Positions 34,084 to 43,086 of a DNA stretch of 64,000 nucleotides are shown here, piece after piece. Below the pieces are notes generated by a model. It searched no databases, was not told the DNA's origin, and worked only from the letters and a program-made list of their open reading frames with translations. The number at the start of each line of letters is the position of its first letter. Position 1 is the stretch's first letter. The position numbers and the translations under genes were made by a program. The DNA is taken from contig NZ_JAHZQZ020000022.1 of NCBI RefSeq assembly GCF_019449275.2, positions 310,001 to 374,000 of the forward strand, in the 5' to 3' direction. The DNA comes from Microbacterium sp. HD4P20. Its GTDB lineage: Bacteria > Actinomycetota > Actinomycetes > Actinomycetales > Microbacteriaceae.

Positions 34084-34452
34084 GTGGCGCGCAAAATATC
34101 GACCGACGACGGCCGCTCGGCCCTGAGCGCGGTGCGTGCGGCGGCGGAGGCATCCGTCACCCCCGCCCGCACCGACAACGCGACCGCGGTGCGGTACCTG
34201 CTGCAGCTGCTGGCCGAGAAGGCGCCGGGCAACTCGGTCGAGGTGCGGGTGCCGCCGTTCGGCGCCGTGCAGGTCGTCGAGGGCCCACGCCACACCCGCG
34301 GCACCCCGCCGAATGTGGTCGAGACCGACCCGGCGACGTGGATCGCGCTCGCCACCGGCCAGGAGCAGTGGACGGATGCCGCGGCCGCCGGCCGCATCCA
34401 CGCCTCCGGCACGCGCGCTGACATCTCGGACCTGCTTCCGCTGCGGCCCTGA
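34084..34452 (+). CDS. Sterol carrier family protein (bacterial SCP-ortholog domain)
   Basis: This 122-residue protein starts at GTG 34084. The middle VRYLLQLLAEKAPGNSVEVR and the C-terminal TWIALATGQEQWTDAAAAGR follow the SCP2-like pattern of a small actinobacterial family often found beside purine genes. It has no signal peptide. Lipid or other hydrophobic ligand binding is a family-level guess; the biological role is unknown. It is divergent from purD with 44 bases between the starts. Confidence 0.8.
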   Translation: MARKISTDDGRSALSAVRAAAEASVTPARTDNATAVRYLLQLLAEKAPGNSVEVRVPPFGAVQVVEGPRHTRGTPPNVVETDPATWIALATGQEQWTDAAAAGRIHASGTRADISDLLPLRP

Positions 34453-34521
34453 CAGTGCGCCGTGGGGAAGAAGCGCGGCATCGGCCTGACCGGAAGTCGC
34501 CCGGAGTGGGACAATGGAGCT

Positions 34522-34875
34522 ATGCCCGAGCACAGCCAGGACCGCATCGAGACCGTCCGCGTGCGTCGCGCACCCAAGATCTCGGTCTTCCTGATCGCCG
34601 GCGGGGCACTGGGCCTGCTGGTCGCGATGATCCTGACGTTCGCGTTCAACGGCACGACCGACCCCAGTCCCAACACCGGCGTCGAGTACTCCCAGGGGCA
34701 GGTGTTCGGGTTCCTCGCCCTCATCTGCGTGCCGATCGGCATCGCGCTTGCCGGAGTCGCCGCGCTCATCCTCGACCGTCGCTCGCAGGGGCGCACCCGC
34801 GAGGTCACGGTCGACCACGAGACCGTGCACGTCGACCCCGAGCCCGGCACGAACGGCCACGGTTCCGGTCACTGA
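34522..34875 (+). CDS. Small membrane protein, two helices, conserved near purine genes
   Basis: This 117-residue protein starts at ATG 34522. Two hydrophobic segments (about residues 20-40 and 62-85) are separated by a Thr/Asn-rich outer loop, and the C-terminal tail is acidic and His-rich. I recognise it only as a type of small actinobacterial membrane protein found beside pur genes; no function is known. It lies 69 bases after the sterol-carrier-like gene and may share its transcript. Confidence 0.7.
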   Translation: MPEHSQDRIETVRVRRAPKISVFLIAGGALGLLVAMILTFAFNGTTDPSPNTGVEYSQGQVFGFLALICVPIGIALAGVAALILDRRSQGRTREVTVDHETVHVDPEPGTNGHGSGH

Positions 34876-34890
34876 CCCGCGCGAGAAGGT

Positions 34891-35511
34891 TCAGGCCAGC
34901 TCGGCGATGATCGGGTGGATCGCGGCGTCGAAGGCCGCGACATCCCCTCGCAGTCCATCGGTGACGGCGATCGTGAGCGACCCGATCCACCACACCCCGC
35001 GCTGGGTCAGCGGCAGCACCTGCACGTTCAGCTCGAACGAGTGGGCGCGCCGGCCGACCTGCCGCTCGTACTCGGCGATCGCGCTCGCGTAGGCCCGGTA
35101 GGCCGTGCCGGTGCCGTGCGTCGCGTCGCGCCGATACCGCGCGTTGGTCGATTGCGCGAAAGCCAGCGCCTCGGGCCCGAACGGCGCGACGGCGGAACGC
35201 AGCTGCTCCGACCCGCGTGAGGGGAGTGCCAGCAGCGTGCCGAAGCCGTCGATCAGGTCCAGCGGCACTTCGGCCGGGTGTGCCTGAGGCTCGACCGTCA
35301 TCGCCCAGTACTCGCGCCATTGGCGCTCGAGCAGTGCCTGAGCCTCTTCGTCCCGGTCGTTCGCGCGCGGCGGGATCCCTCGCAGATGGGGGAGTTCATC
35401 AGGAGACCGGATGCCGAGAACCTGGCGCAGATAGAGCGCCAGAAGCACAGGCTGACCGGCGTCTTCGCGGATCAGCCACTCCGGAGCCCCAGCGCTGCCC
35501 ATGCCTCTCAT
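34891..35511 (-). CDS. Conserved hypothetical protein
   Basis: This 206-residue soluble protein starts at ATG 35511 (MRGMGSAGAPEWL); ATG 35502 is an alternative. It is rich in Leu, Arg and Trp, with QRGVWWIGSLTIAVTDGLRG near the C-terminus and no signal peptide, membrane helix or known catalytic motif that I can name. It is convergent with the small membrane protein gene (15-base gap) and divergent from purM (100 bases). Confidence 0.7.
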   Translation of the reverse strand: MRGMGSAGAPEWLIREDAGQPVLLALYLRQVLGIRSPDELPHLRGIPPRANDRDEEAQALLERQWREYWAMTVEPQAHPAEVPLDLIDGFGTLLALPSRGSEQLRSAVAPFGPEALAFAQSTNARYRRDATHGTGTAYRAYASAIAEYERQVGRRAHSFELNVQVLPLTQRGVWWIGSLTIAVTDGLRGDVAAFDAAIHPIIAELA

Positions 35512-35611
35512 TCTAGGCGCGGGCTCTCCGCCCCCGGGGCGGATGCCTCCTGCCTCGCACGGCGCCGACTCGCGGCATCCGGCCCGGCATGCCGCCGGTA
35601 GGCTGGTAGCC

Positions 35612-36826
35612 GTGGCCTCCTCCGAACGCGACGCCCCTTCCCGCCCTGAGCCGGTGAACCCGTACACCGCCGCCGGCGTCGACACGGCTGCGGGCGACCT
35701 CGCCGTCGAGCTGATGAAATCGGCTGTCCGGCGCACGCACGGTCCCGAGGTGCTCGGCGGCGTCGGCGGCTTCGCAGGACTCTTCGATGCGACGGCGTTC
35801 AAGGCCTACGACAAGCCGCTGCTCGCGACCAGCACCGACGGCGTAGGCACGAAGGTCGCGATCGCGCAGGCCATCGACAAGCACGACACGATCGGGCTCG
35901 ACCTGGTCGGCATGGTCGTCGACGACATCGTCGTGGTGGGGGCCAAGCCGCTCTTCATGACCGATTACATCGCGTGCGGCAAGGTCTTCCCCGAGCGCAT
36001 CGCCGACATCGTCCGCGGCATCGCGGCCGGCTGCGCCGAGACCGGCACGGCACTGGTGGGCGGCGAGACCGCCGAGCACCCGGGCCTGCTCGGACCGAAC
36101 GACTACGACGTGGCGGGCGCCGCCACCGGCATCGTCGAGGCGTCGCGCGTGCTCGGCGCGGAGCGCGTCCAGGAGGGCGACGTCGTGCTGGCCCTGGCCA
36201 GTTCGGGCCTGCACTCCAACGGCTACTCGCTCGTTCGCCACATCGTCGCGGGCGCCGGCATCCAGTACGGCGACCGCGCCGCCGACCTCGGCACGCACGG
36301 CGCGACGTGGGGCGAGGCGCTGCTGGAGCCCACCCGACTGTACACACAGCCGCTGCTGCGACTGCTCGCCGACCACGGCGACCGCGTGCACGCCCTCAGT
36401 CACGTCACCGGCGGCGGCATCGCGGCGAACCTGGCACGGGTGCTCCCACAGGGCACGTGGGTCGAGGTCGACCGGTCGACGTGGTCACCGCCGCCCGTCT
36501 TCCGCGTGCTCGCCGATCTCGGCGATCTCGACCTGGAATCGACCGAGGGCACGTGGAACCTCGGCATCGGGTTCCTCGCGGTCGTGGCGGCCGAGAAGGC
36601 GGATGCCGCGGCATCCGCTCTCTCTCACGAAGGCATCGCCACGTGGCAGGTGGGCGTGGTGCACACCGACCCCCGGCCCGACGGCGCATTCGAGTCCCCA
36701 CGTCCTCTCGACTCGGCGCTGGCGCGCCGTGCCGAGCCTCGGGACGCGTGGGCCCAAGGCGCCAAGGGCGTCGACGGCGGCGCGGTGCGCCTGGTCGGCG
36801 CCTATGCGAGCGACGCGGCTCACTGA
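35612..36826 (+). CDS. purM: Phosphoribosylformylglycinamidine cyclo-ligase
   Basis: This 404-residue enzyme starts at GTG 35612 (VASSERDAPSRPEPVNPYTA). AIRS motifs are STDGVGTKVAIAQAI, DDIVVVGAKPLFMTDYIA, GETAEHPGLLGPNDYDVAG, ALASSGLHSNGYSLVR and HVTGGGIAANLARVLP. It closes the imidazole ring (FGAM to AIR) using ATP. It is followed 37 bases later by purF on the same strand, so they likely form an operon. Confidence 0.95.
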   Translation: MASSERDAPSRPEPVNPYTAAGVDTAAGDLAVELMKSAVRRTHGPEVLGGVGGFAGLFDATAFKAYDKPLLATSTDGVGTKVAIAQAIDKHDTIGLDLVGMVVDDIVVVGAKPLFMTDYIACGKVFPERIADIVRGIAAGCAETGTALVGGETAEHPGLLGPNDYDVAGAATGIVEASRVLGAERVQEGDVVLALASSGLHSNGYSLVRHIVAGAGIQYGDRAADLGTHGATWGEALLEPTRLYTQPLLRLLADHGDRVHALSHVTGGGIAANLARVLPQGTWVEVDRSTWSPPPVFRVLADLGDLDLESTEGTWNLGIGFLAVVAAEKADAAASALSHEGIATWQVGVVHTDPRPDGAFESPRPLDSALARRAEPRDAWAQGAKGVDGGAVRLVGAYASDAAH

Positions 36827-36863
36827 CCGCGGTTTCACACCTCAAACGAAGCAGGCAACACCC

Positions 36864-38324
36864 ATGTGCGGAATCGTCGGGATGGTCGGGCGAGGCCCCG
36901 TCAACCAGGAGATCTACGACTCCCTCCTCCTGCTGCAGCACCGAGGTCAGGATTCCACCGGCATCTCGACTGCCGAGCGCAGCGGCACCGTGCACATGCA
37001 CAAGACCCGCGGTCAGGTTCGCGAGTCGTTCCGCACCCGCGACATGCGCGGACTGCTCGGCGAGATCGGGCTCGGCCACGTGCGCTATGCGACCAAGGGC
37101 ACCGCCTCGAACGAGGAGGAGGCGCAGCCGTTCTACGTGAACGCGCCCTACGGGATCGTGCTGGTCCACAACGGCAACCTCACCAATACGCGGGAGCTCA
37201 GCGCCGAGCTCTTCCACAAGGACCGCCGTCACCTCAACACCAGCTCCGACACGGAGCTGCTGGTCAATGTGCTGGCGCACGAGCTGCAGGAGTCCATCTC
37301 GGGTCTCGAGCTCGACCCGGAGCAGGTCTTCCAGGCCGTCACCCGCGTGCACGAGCGCGTCGAGGGCTCGTACGCGACGATCGCCTTGATCGCCGGCTAC
37401 GGTCTGCTGGCGTTCCGCGATCCCTACGGCATCCGTCCTCTGATTCTGGGAACGCGCAAGCACGACGACGGCCACTACGAATGGGTCGTCACGAGCGAAT
37501 CGCTCGTGCTCGAGAACGGCGAGTTCGAGATCGTGCGCGATGTCGACCCCGGCGAGGCGGTCTTCATCGACCTCGAGGGGCACCTGCACACCCGCCAGTG
37601 CGCGACCGATCCCCGGCTCGTGCCGTGCTCGTTCGAGTACGTGTACCTTGCGCGGCCCGACTCGGTCATGAACGGGATCGCGGTGTACGAGGCGCGCCTG
37701 CGCATGGGCGAGCGCCTGGCCGACACGATCGCCAGGTACACGCCGCGCGAGGCGATCGACGTGGTCATGCCGATCCCGGATTCATCGCGCCCGGCGGCGA
37801 TGCAGGTCGCCCGCAAACTCGGCGTCGAGTACCGCGAGGGGTTCTACAAGAACCGGTATGTCGGCCGCACGTTCATCATGCCGGGCCAGGCGGTGCGCAA
37901 GAAGAGCGTGCGCCAGAAGCTCAACGCGATGTCGAGCGAGTTCAAGGGCAAGAACGTGCTGCTCATCGATGACTCGATCGTGCGCGGCACGACGTCGAAA
38001 GAGATCATCCAGATGGCGCGGGATGCCGGAGCCAAGAGCGTCACCTTCGCCTCGGCCGCTCCGCCCGTGCGCTATCCCCACGTCTACGGCATCAACATGC
38101 CCTCACGCCAGGAGCTCGTCGCGCATGGCCGCACGATCCCCGAGATCGCCGAGGAGCTGGGCGCCGACTTCGTCGTGTACCAGGAGGTCGAAGACCTCAA
38201 AGCGGCGATCCTCGAGGGCTCCGACGTCGAGGATCTCGACATGAGCTGCTTCGACGGCCGCTACATCACCGGCACGGTCACCGACGAGTACCTCGCATGG
38301 GTGGAGGGCTCGCAGGAGAGTTGA
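36864..38324 (+). CDS. purF: Amidophosphoribosyltransferase
   Basis: This 486-residue enzyme starts at ATG 36864. The mature nucleophile is Cys2 in MCGIVGMVG, so the initiator Met must be removed. The glutaminase domain shows LLLQHRGQDSTGI, HVRYATKG and VHNGNLTN. The PRTase domain has the PRPP loop NVLLIDDSIVRGTTSKE. It makes phosphoribosylamine from PRPP and glutamine, the first committed step of purine synthesis and the usual point of feedback control by AMP/GMP. It follows purM by 37 bases. Confidence 0.97.
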   Translation: MCGIVGMVGRGPVNQEIYDSLLLLQHRGQDSTGISTAERSGTVHMHKTRGQVRESFRTRDMRGLLGEIGLGHVRYATKGTASNEEEAQPFYVNAPYGIVLVHNGNLTNTRELSAELFHKDRRHLNTSSDTELLVNVLAHELQESISGLELDPEQVFQAVTRVHERVEGSYATIALIAGYGLLAFRDPYGIRPLILGTRKHDDGHYEWVVTSESLVLENGEFEIVRDVDPGEAVFIDLEGHLHTRQCATDPRLVPCSFEYVYLARPDSVMNGIAVYEARLRMGERLADTIARYTPREAIDVVMPIPDSSRPAAMQVARKLGVEYREGFYKNRYVGRTFIMPGQAVRKKSVRQKLNAMSSEFKGKNVLLIDDSIVRGTTSKEIIQMARDAGAKSVTFASAAPPVRYPHVYGINMPSRQELVAHGRTIPEIAEELGADFVVYQEVEDLKAAILEGSDVEDLDMSCFDGRYITGTVTDEYLAWVEGSQES

Positions 38325-38334
38325 TGCGGGTCAG

Positions 38335-38363
38335 GATCGAGTAGCGAGCGTATCGAGATCTCG
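38335..38363. repeat. Short intergenic repeat-like sequence after purF
   Basis: GATCGAGTAGCGAGCGTATC followed by GAGATCTCG lies just after the purF stop. It looks like a shortened form of a GAGTAGCGAGC...GTATCGA element I associate with intergenic gaps in Microbacteriaceae. Assignment is by memory and appearance. Confidence 0.4.
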
Positions 38364-38370
38364 CAGCAAT

Positions 38371-38395
38371 GGGGCCGAGGCGATGCCCCGGCCCC
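38371..38395. terminator. Weak hairpin terminator after purF
   Basis: GGGGCCG and CGGCCCC form a seven-base-pair stem with an 11-base loop about 46 bases after purF, in the convergent gap with the YciI-like gene. Confidence 0.5.
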
Positions 38396-38430
38396 GTACA
38401 CCCGCTTCCAGCGGTGCGGCTGCTGATGCG

Positions 38431-38808
38431 CTACCCCTCCGGCACCTCCTGGACGGCCCGCACCTCGATGCGGCCCTGGAGCGCCGTCGCGGCTTTCGTC
38501 GTCCATTCCACGGCGGCCGCCTCGTCAGCGGCCTCGATGATCCAGAACCCGCCGACGTAGGACGGCGCCTCGACGAACGGCTCGTCGAGCACCCGGGTCT
38601 GACCCGAGGTCACGTCGACGGTCTTCGCGGTGGACGGCGGGTTGAGCCCTGCCGCGAAGACGAACGCCCCGGCGTCCTTGAGGGCGGTGTTGAACTCTTC
38701 GACGGCGGCCATGACCGCCGCGAGTTCAGCAGGATCGAACTCCTGCATCGATTCCATGGTCGGCTCGCTCGCGGAGTCGTGGGGCACGGTCAGGAAGTAC
38801 TGCGTCAT
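38431..38808 (-). CDS. YciI family (DGPF-type) protein
   Basis: This 125-residue protein starts at ATG 38808 (MTQYFLTVPHDSA). The ferredoxin-like YCII fold is indicated by AGAFVFAAGLNPPSTAKTVD, LDEPFVEAPSYVGGFWIIEA and a C-terminal strand with IEVRAV. The members of this family are often encoded with ECF sigma factors, but none is here. The substrate is unknown. Confidence 0.85.
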   Translation of the reverse strand: MTQYFLTVPHDSASEPTMESMQEFDPAELAAVMAAVEEFNTALKDAGAFVFAAGLNPPSTAKTVDVTSGQTRVLDEPFVEAPSYVGGFWIIEAADEAAAVEWTTKAATALQGRIEVRAVQEVPEG

Positions 38809-38976
38809 GACGGATCCTCTCCTCGTGGGGCGGCTGCGGTGTCGCCCTCACCATTGCGTCGAACGAGTGCGCCCGGAATCGACATCGGGTCGGAATCTCG
38901 TGCCCGGGGCACCACTGGATCGCGCTGCGCGTGAACGTCACGGCCGGCCGCGCCGCTGTCCGCGCACCGAACGCGG

Positions 38977-39579
38977 TCAGCGGGGCAGAAGAGCCCGGAC
39001 CTGGTGCCGGATGTCCGCGAGGAGGTCCTCGACCGAGAGGCCGACGTTCACCGTGGTCGCCATGGTGACGAACATGATGGCCGAAACGACGCGCGCGAGC
39101 GTGGCCGCGTCGTCCGGGTCGGTGCGATCGTCGCGCTGCAGGACCGTCGCCACTGCTTCTTCGGTCTGGACCGTGAGAGCGAGGGCGTCACGATGGTGGG
39201 GCTCTTCGGGGTCGCCGAACACGATCTCGCGCAGGTAGGTGCGCCCGTTCTCGATCTGCTTCCGGTTGCATTCCACGACCGGGCGTACCACCGCCATGAC
39301 GGCGTCGAGCGGATCCGAGATGCCCTCGGCGGCGGCCCTTCCTTCGATGAGCGCGTCGAAGTAGCTCGAGTTCTGCACGAGCAGGAGAAGCTCGCCCTTG
39401 TTCTTGGCGTAGAGGAACAGCGTGCCGGTGCCGATGTCGGCCCTGTCGGCGACCTGCTGCGTCGTGACCTCATCGACGCCGTGCTCTTCGAAAAGCTCAC
39501 GGGCCGCGGCTGTAATGCGCTCGAGCTTCTCCCGCTTGTTCCGCTCGCGTCGTCCGACCGGCTGAGGGGCGAGCGCCAT
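38977..39579 (-). CDS. TetR family transcriptional regulator
   Basis: This 200-residue protein starts at ATG 39579 behind CCGGAGGTCC. The N-terminal helix-turn-helix reads ARELFEEHGVDEVTTQQVAD then ADIGTGTLFLYAKNKGELLL. The C-terminal ligand domain is all-helical. A 19-base motif ahead of its own gene resembles one in the promoter of the hydrolase gene at 39812-40672, which is transcribed in the same direction upstream. This suggests it controls both. Confidence 0.9.
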   Translation of the reverse strand: MALAPQPVGRRERNKREKLERITAAARELFEEHGVDEVTTQQVADRADIGTGTLFLYAKNKGELLLLVQNSSYFDALIEGRAAAEGISDPLDAVMAVVRPVVECNRKQIENGRTYLREIVFGDPEEPHHRDALALTVQTEEAVATVLQRDDRTDPDDAATLARVVSAIMFVTMATTVNVGLSVEDLLADIRHQVRALLPR

Positions 39580-39607
39580 GGCTGGACCTCCGGGAGATAT
39601 CTTGACC

Positions 39608-39626
39608 AGACTCAGTTGTGATTAAA
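39608..39626 (-). promoter_or_regulatory. Candidate TetR operator ahead of the tetR gene
   Basis: On the minus strand TTTAATCACAACTGAGTCT matches the motif at 40715-40733 at about 13 of 19 bases. It lies 29 bases before the tetR start, near a possible -10 (AGATAT). Confidence 0.45.
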
Positions 39627-39811
39627 CCCCGAACCGCGTGGGCTCGAATGTGCGTCGGTTCATTATCCATGATGATCGCGCCGTCCGGTGCGATCACCCG
39701 ACCAGGCTCTTGCGCGGCGCGAGCAAGGTCTACGCGACTGCCCGAACCGCCCGCTCCCTGTGCGGGATGGACGTGGTCATGTGCTCGTCCTCTCGATGAC
39801 TCGAGCGCCGA

Positions 39812-40672
39812 TCAGCGCGCCAGGAATTCCACCGCGACGGGAGCGAACTCGCTGTGGAACTGGAAGATGCCGCCGTGCCCGGAGTCGGGATAGATGACCA
39901 GCTCGGAGCCCGGGATGCGGCGGTGCATGTCGTGTGAAAGAACCGAGGGCACCATCCGGTCGTTGTCGCCGTTGGCGATGAGGGTGGGCTGCGTCAGCTT
40001 CGACAGGTCGGCGGGCGCTGAGCGGCCCCACTTCTTGATCGCCTTCAATTGAGTCTGGAAGCCCTTCATCTTCATCGGGGCATCGCGATCGACGGTGCGC
40101 TCCTGGAGGCGCTTGATGAATGCTCTCGCCGCGGATTTGCCGGTGGTGTTTCGGTTGAAGAAGAGGAACTCCTTCGGGTCGGACCGGGTCAGGTTCGCCC
40201 GCAGGATGTCGAGGTAGGTGACCCCGGGGAGCTTGTCGATGTCCTGGCCGCCTGCGGGGCCGGTGCCGGTGAGCACCAGCTTGCGGACGAGCTCGGGATG
40301 CTTGACCACGAGCGCCTGGGCAACGAAGCCGCCCAACGAGAACGAGAAGATGTCGATCTCGTCGAAGCCCAAGGCCTTGATGAAGGTGTAGGCGTCATCG
40401 GCCATCGCCTCGACGGAGTCGGGCACCTCGCCGGTGGACGCGCCGACGCCGCGGTTGTCGAAGGTGATGACGTGATGATCCTTCGCGATCGCGTCGACGA
40501 TGCGGGGGTCCCAGTTGTCCAGTGTCGCGGCGAGGTGCACGAAGAAGACGACGGGGACGCCGCCCTTCGGTCCCAGTTCGCGGTAGGCGAAGCTGACGCC
40601 GCCGGCAGAGACGGCGCGGGTCGGTGCCTTCGCGTAAGAGGTGATGAGGGGCTGGCTGCTGGTCGTGCTCAT
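39812..40672 (-). CDS. Alpha/beta fold hydrolase
   Basis: This 286-residue protein starts at ATG 40672 (MSTTSSQPLITSYAK), with AGAGGAAA about nine bases before. Motifs are VVFFVHLAATLDNWDP (oxyanion region, lacking the usual HG), FDNRGVGAS, the nucleophile elbow FSFSLGGF with Ser rather than Gly at the first position, the Asp in GDNDRMVP and the His in DSGHGGIF. It belongs to the haloperoxidase-like branch. The 185-base gap downstream holds no gene that I can support. A TetR gene follows and probably regulates it. Confidence 0.87.
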   Translation of the reverse strand: MSTTSSQPLITSYAKAPTRAVSAGGVSFAYRELGPKGGVPVVFFVHLAATLDNWDPRIVDAIAKDHHVITFDNRGVGASTGEVPDSVEAMADDAYTFIKALGFDEIDIFSFSLGGFVAQALVVKHPELVRKLVLTGTGPAGGQDIDKLPGVTYLDILRANLTRSDPKEFLFFNRNTTGKSAARAFIKRLQERTVDRDAPMKMKGFQTQLKAIKKWGRSAPADLSKLTQPTLIANGDNDRMVPSVLSHDMHRRIPGSELVIYPDSGHGGIFQFHSEFAPVAVEFLAR

Positions 40673-40714
40673 GGCGTGATTTCCTCTTGTCATCGATCGC
40701 TTGTAGATCCGAGC

Positions 40715-40750
40715 TGACTCAATAATGACTTAACTCAGTAAGAATCTCAA
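40715..40750 (-). promoter_or_regulatory. Hydrolase promoter with candidate TetR operator
   Basis: On the minus strand TTGAGA (40750-40745) and CATTAT (40727-40722) are spaced by 17 bases. The motif TTAAGTCATTATTGAGTCA (40733-40715) covers the -10 box and shares about 13 of 19 bases with the site ahead of tetR. The stretch is AT-rich against its surroundings. Confidence 0.55.
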
Positions 40751-40803
40751 GCCGGTGCCCATACGGGTGCGGGGGAGCATCGGCCGCGTCCTAGGCTTGC
40801 GGA

Positions 40804-42057
40804 GTGAGTTCCGCGTTCTCTCCTGCCCGCCCGCTCTGGCAGGGACGGACCCTCGCCCTCGTCGGCATCGTGCTGTTCGCCTTCTCGCTGCGATCTGCCG
40901 TCGCCTCGCTGTCGCCGCTCTTCGATCACATCGCAGCGGACTTCGACTTGCCGGCGGCGGTCATCGGACTCATCGGCACAGCTCCGCCGGTCTGCTACGC
41001 CGTGTTCGGTCTGCTCACTCCCGGCCTCGAGCGGCGCTTCGGGCTGGAGCGGCTCGCCGTGGCGGCGATGGTCGTCGTAGCCGTCGGCCTCGTAGCGCGC
41101 AGCCTCGCCCCGAACTCCGGCCTGCTGCTGGCGGGCACCGCACTCATCTTCGCCGCCGTCGGCGTCGGCAACATCCTCACGCCGCCACTGGTCAAGCGGT
41201 ACTTCCCGGATCGCGTCGGCCTCATGACCACCGTCTTCTCGACGACGATGGCCGTCGCGACCTTCGTGCCCCCGCTGATCGCCGTCCCCTTGGCGGATGC
41301 CTCGACGTGGCACCTCTCGCTGGGACTGTGGGCGGTCTTCGCCGTGGCCGCGGCCGTCCCCTGGATTGGCCTTGCGGTGCGTCGCGCCTCGTTCGACCGG
41401 TCGGAGGCCGAGGCGAAGGGCGACGACATCGAGGCGGCGAGCCCTCAGGTACTCGGGCGCATGTGGCGGCTGCCGCTGGCGTGGGCGCTCCTGGTGGGCT
41501 TCGCGGTGTCGAGCACCCTCGCCTACACGTCGTTCGCGTGGCTGCCGAAGCTGCTGGTCGACGTCGCCGGGGTCACGCCCGCCGTCGCCGGTGTGCTGCT
41601 GGCGCTGTTCGGCTTCATGGGCCTGCCGGCATCCCTCGCGGTGCCGCTACTGGTGACCCGCGGCAATGCGACGCGGGTGCTCTTCGGCGTCGCAGTGGTG
41701 GCCGGACTGGTGGGCATCGCCGGGCTGTTGCTCGCGCCGGCGTTGGCCCCGTGGCTGTGGATCGTGCTGTTCGGCGCGGCGCCGCTGCTGTTCCCGTTGA
41801 TCCTGGTGCTGCTCGGCCTCCGCACCCGCACGCACGAGGGCGCCGTCGCGCTGAGCGGGTTCGTCCAGAGCGGCGGCTACGCCATCGCCGCGCTGTTCCC
41901 GGTGGGCATCGGGCTGCTCCATGACGCGACCGGATCCTGGACGGGGCCGCTCATCGTGCTCGCCTGCGTGGTGGCGGCGGCGATCCCGGCCGGCGTCGTC
42001 GCGGCGCGGCCGCACACGGTCGAGGACGAGTGGGAGAGTCGCCACGGTGCCTGGTGA
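40804..42057 (+). CDS. MFS transporter of the CynX/NimT type
   Basis: This 417-residue membrane protein starts at GTG 40804. Twelve hydrophobic segments are visible with a polar central loop around residues 195-220. FSLRSAVASLSPLFDHIAAD and GNILTPPLVKRYFPDRVGLM are typical of the cyanate/nitroimidazole transporter branch of the major facilitator family. The substrate is not known. It may be nearly leaderless: TAGGCT lies just before the start. It ends 39 bases before the convergent DUF3073 gene. Confidence 0.88.
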   Translation: MSSAFSPARPLWQGRTLALVGIVLFAFSLRSAVASLSPLFDHIAADFDLPAAVIGLIGTAPPVCYAVFGLLTPGLERRFGLERLAVAAMVVVAVGLVARSLAPNSGLLLAGTALIFAAVGVGNILTPPLVKRYFPDRVGLMTTVFSTTMAVATFVPPLIAVPLADASTWHLSLGLWAVFAVAAAVPWIGLAVRRASFDRSEAEAKGDDIEAASPQVLGRMWRLPLAWALLVGFAVSSTLAYTSFAWLPKLLVDVAGVTPAVAGVLLALFGFMGLPASLAVPLLVTRGNATRVLFGVAVVAGLVGIAGLLLAPALAPWLWIVLFGAAPLLFPLILVLLGLRTRTHEGAVALSGFVQSGGYAIAALFPVGIGLLHDATGSWTGPLIVLACVVAAAIPAGVVAARPHTVEDEWESRHGAW

Positions 42058-42096
42058 GGCATCCGTCCCCTCACCAACGACGGATCGCTGCTCGAG

Positions 42097-42291
42097 CTAC
42101 GCCTGCGACGAGACGGCCGAGGTCTCGTCTTCGTCCTCGTCCTTGTACTCGTCAGCCCACTTGTCGACGTACGCGTCGTCGCTGGGATGACCGAGCTCGC
42201 GCTCGAGCGCCGAGTAGTTCACGTTGTACGTGTCGTACTTCAGCTCACGGGCGATCTTGGTGTGCTTCGCCTTCTGACGGCCACGCCCCAT
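42097..42291 (-). CDS. DUF3073 family protein
   Basis: This 64-residue protein starts at ATG 42291 (MGRGRQKAKHTKIARELKYD) after GAGGGGG. A basic N-terminus is followed by TYNVNYSALERELGHP and a strongly acidic tail (EYKDEDEDE). DUF3073 is restricted to actinobacteria and has no known function; the charge split suggests a nucleic-acid- or ribosome-associated role, which is only a guess. Confidence 0.88.
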   Translation of the reverse strand: MGRGRQKAKHTKIARELKYDTYNVNYSALERELGHPSDDAYVDKWADEYKDEDEDETSAVSSQA

Positions 42292-42411
42292 GCGAGACCC
42301 CCTCATATCTGAGTCGCGGGATGTGTGCGGGCATTCAGCCGCCGCAAACCCGGGCATTCACGAATCCGGCTTCAAACCGGTAAGAGTAGCATTCAGAATA
42401 ACACGGAGCCG

Positions 42412-42438
42412 CGCACCCCGGCGGCCCCGGGGGGTGCG
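42412..42438. promoter_or_regulatory. Inverted repeat in the universal stress gene leader
   Basis: CGCACCCC and GGGGTGCG form an eight-base stem, with further GG/CC pairing possible inside. It lies between the divergent DUF3073 and universal stress genes, about 45 bases before the latter. It may be an operator or leader hairpin. Confidence 0.4.
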
Positions 42439-42483
42439 TCACGGGACCCCGAAGGGCGAGACCCGAGAAGGAAGTGCGGACAT

Positions 42484-43023
42484 ATGACCGACGAGGCATC
42501 CGAGACGGCGAACGACACGACGGCGAACGAGGACCTGCACGGCGCGGTCATCGCGGGTGTCATTCCCGACCAGCCGCCGCGCGTGATCAAGGAGGCGGCT
42601 CGCTACGCGAAGCTGTTCCACGCTCCGCTGGTGATCGTGCATGTCGACGTGACGCGATTCGTCACCTACGAGGACCCCGACGGGTATGTGCACTCCGCGC
42701 CGATCGATCTCAATATCGCGGCGGGCGAAGGCGACCTGTCGAAGGTGCAGGATGCTGCGGCCTCCGTTTTGAGCGAGTCCGCGATTGAGTGGACCGTTCG
42801 CCAGCTCGTGGGTGATCCCGCGATGGCGATCAAGCACTTCGCCGACCAGATCGATGCCCGCCTGCTCGTGGTCGGCACACGCAAGCGGGGAATCGGTGAA
42901 TCGATCCGGGAATTCTTCACCGGCTCGGTCGGCGCTCGGCTCGCCCACCGCCAGCAGCGCCCGATCCTCGTCGTGCCGCTCGGCGAGCCGGTCGCCGACG
43001 ACGAGGACATCTGGCCCGACTGA
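42484..43023 (+). CDS. Universal stress protein (UspA family)
   Basis: This 179-residue single-domain protein starts at ATG 42484 after AAGGAAG. The fold shows VIAGVIPDQPP in place of the usual GVDGS, then APLVIVHVDVT, and the ATP-loop pattern VGTRKRGIGESIREFFTGSV (G-x2-G-x9-G). ARLAHRQQRPILVVPLG closes the domain. Cytoplasmic stress roles are known for the family; the ligand is probably ATP. Confidence 0.9.
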   Translation: MTDEASETANDTTANEDLHGAVIAGVIPDQPPRVIKEAARYAKLFHAPLVIVHVDVTRFVTYEDPDGYVHSAPIDLNIAAGEGDLSKVQDAAASVLSESAIEWTVRQLVGDPAMAIKHFADQIDARLLVVGTRKRGIGESIREFFTGSVGARLAHRQQRPILVVPLGEPVADDEDIWPD

Positions 43024-43033
43024 CCCGCACTCG

Positions 43034-43075
43034 CGTCGCCCCTCCCGCCGCGGGCGAGGCGGGAGAGGGGCGACG
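43034..43075. terminator. Bidirectional hairpin terminator
   Basis: CGTCGCCCCT-CCCGCC pairs with GGCGGGAGAGGGGCGACG, leaving a two-base bulge, around an eight-base loop. It lies in the convergent gap between the stress protein and padR. Confidence 0.75.
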
Positions 43076-43086
43076 GGTGTCGCGGC

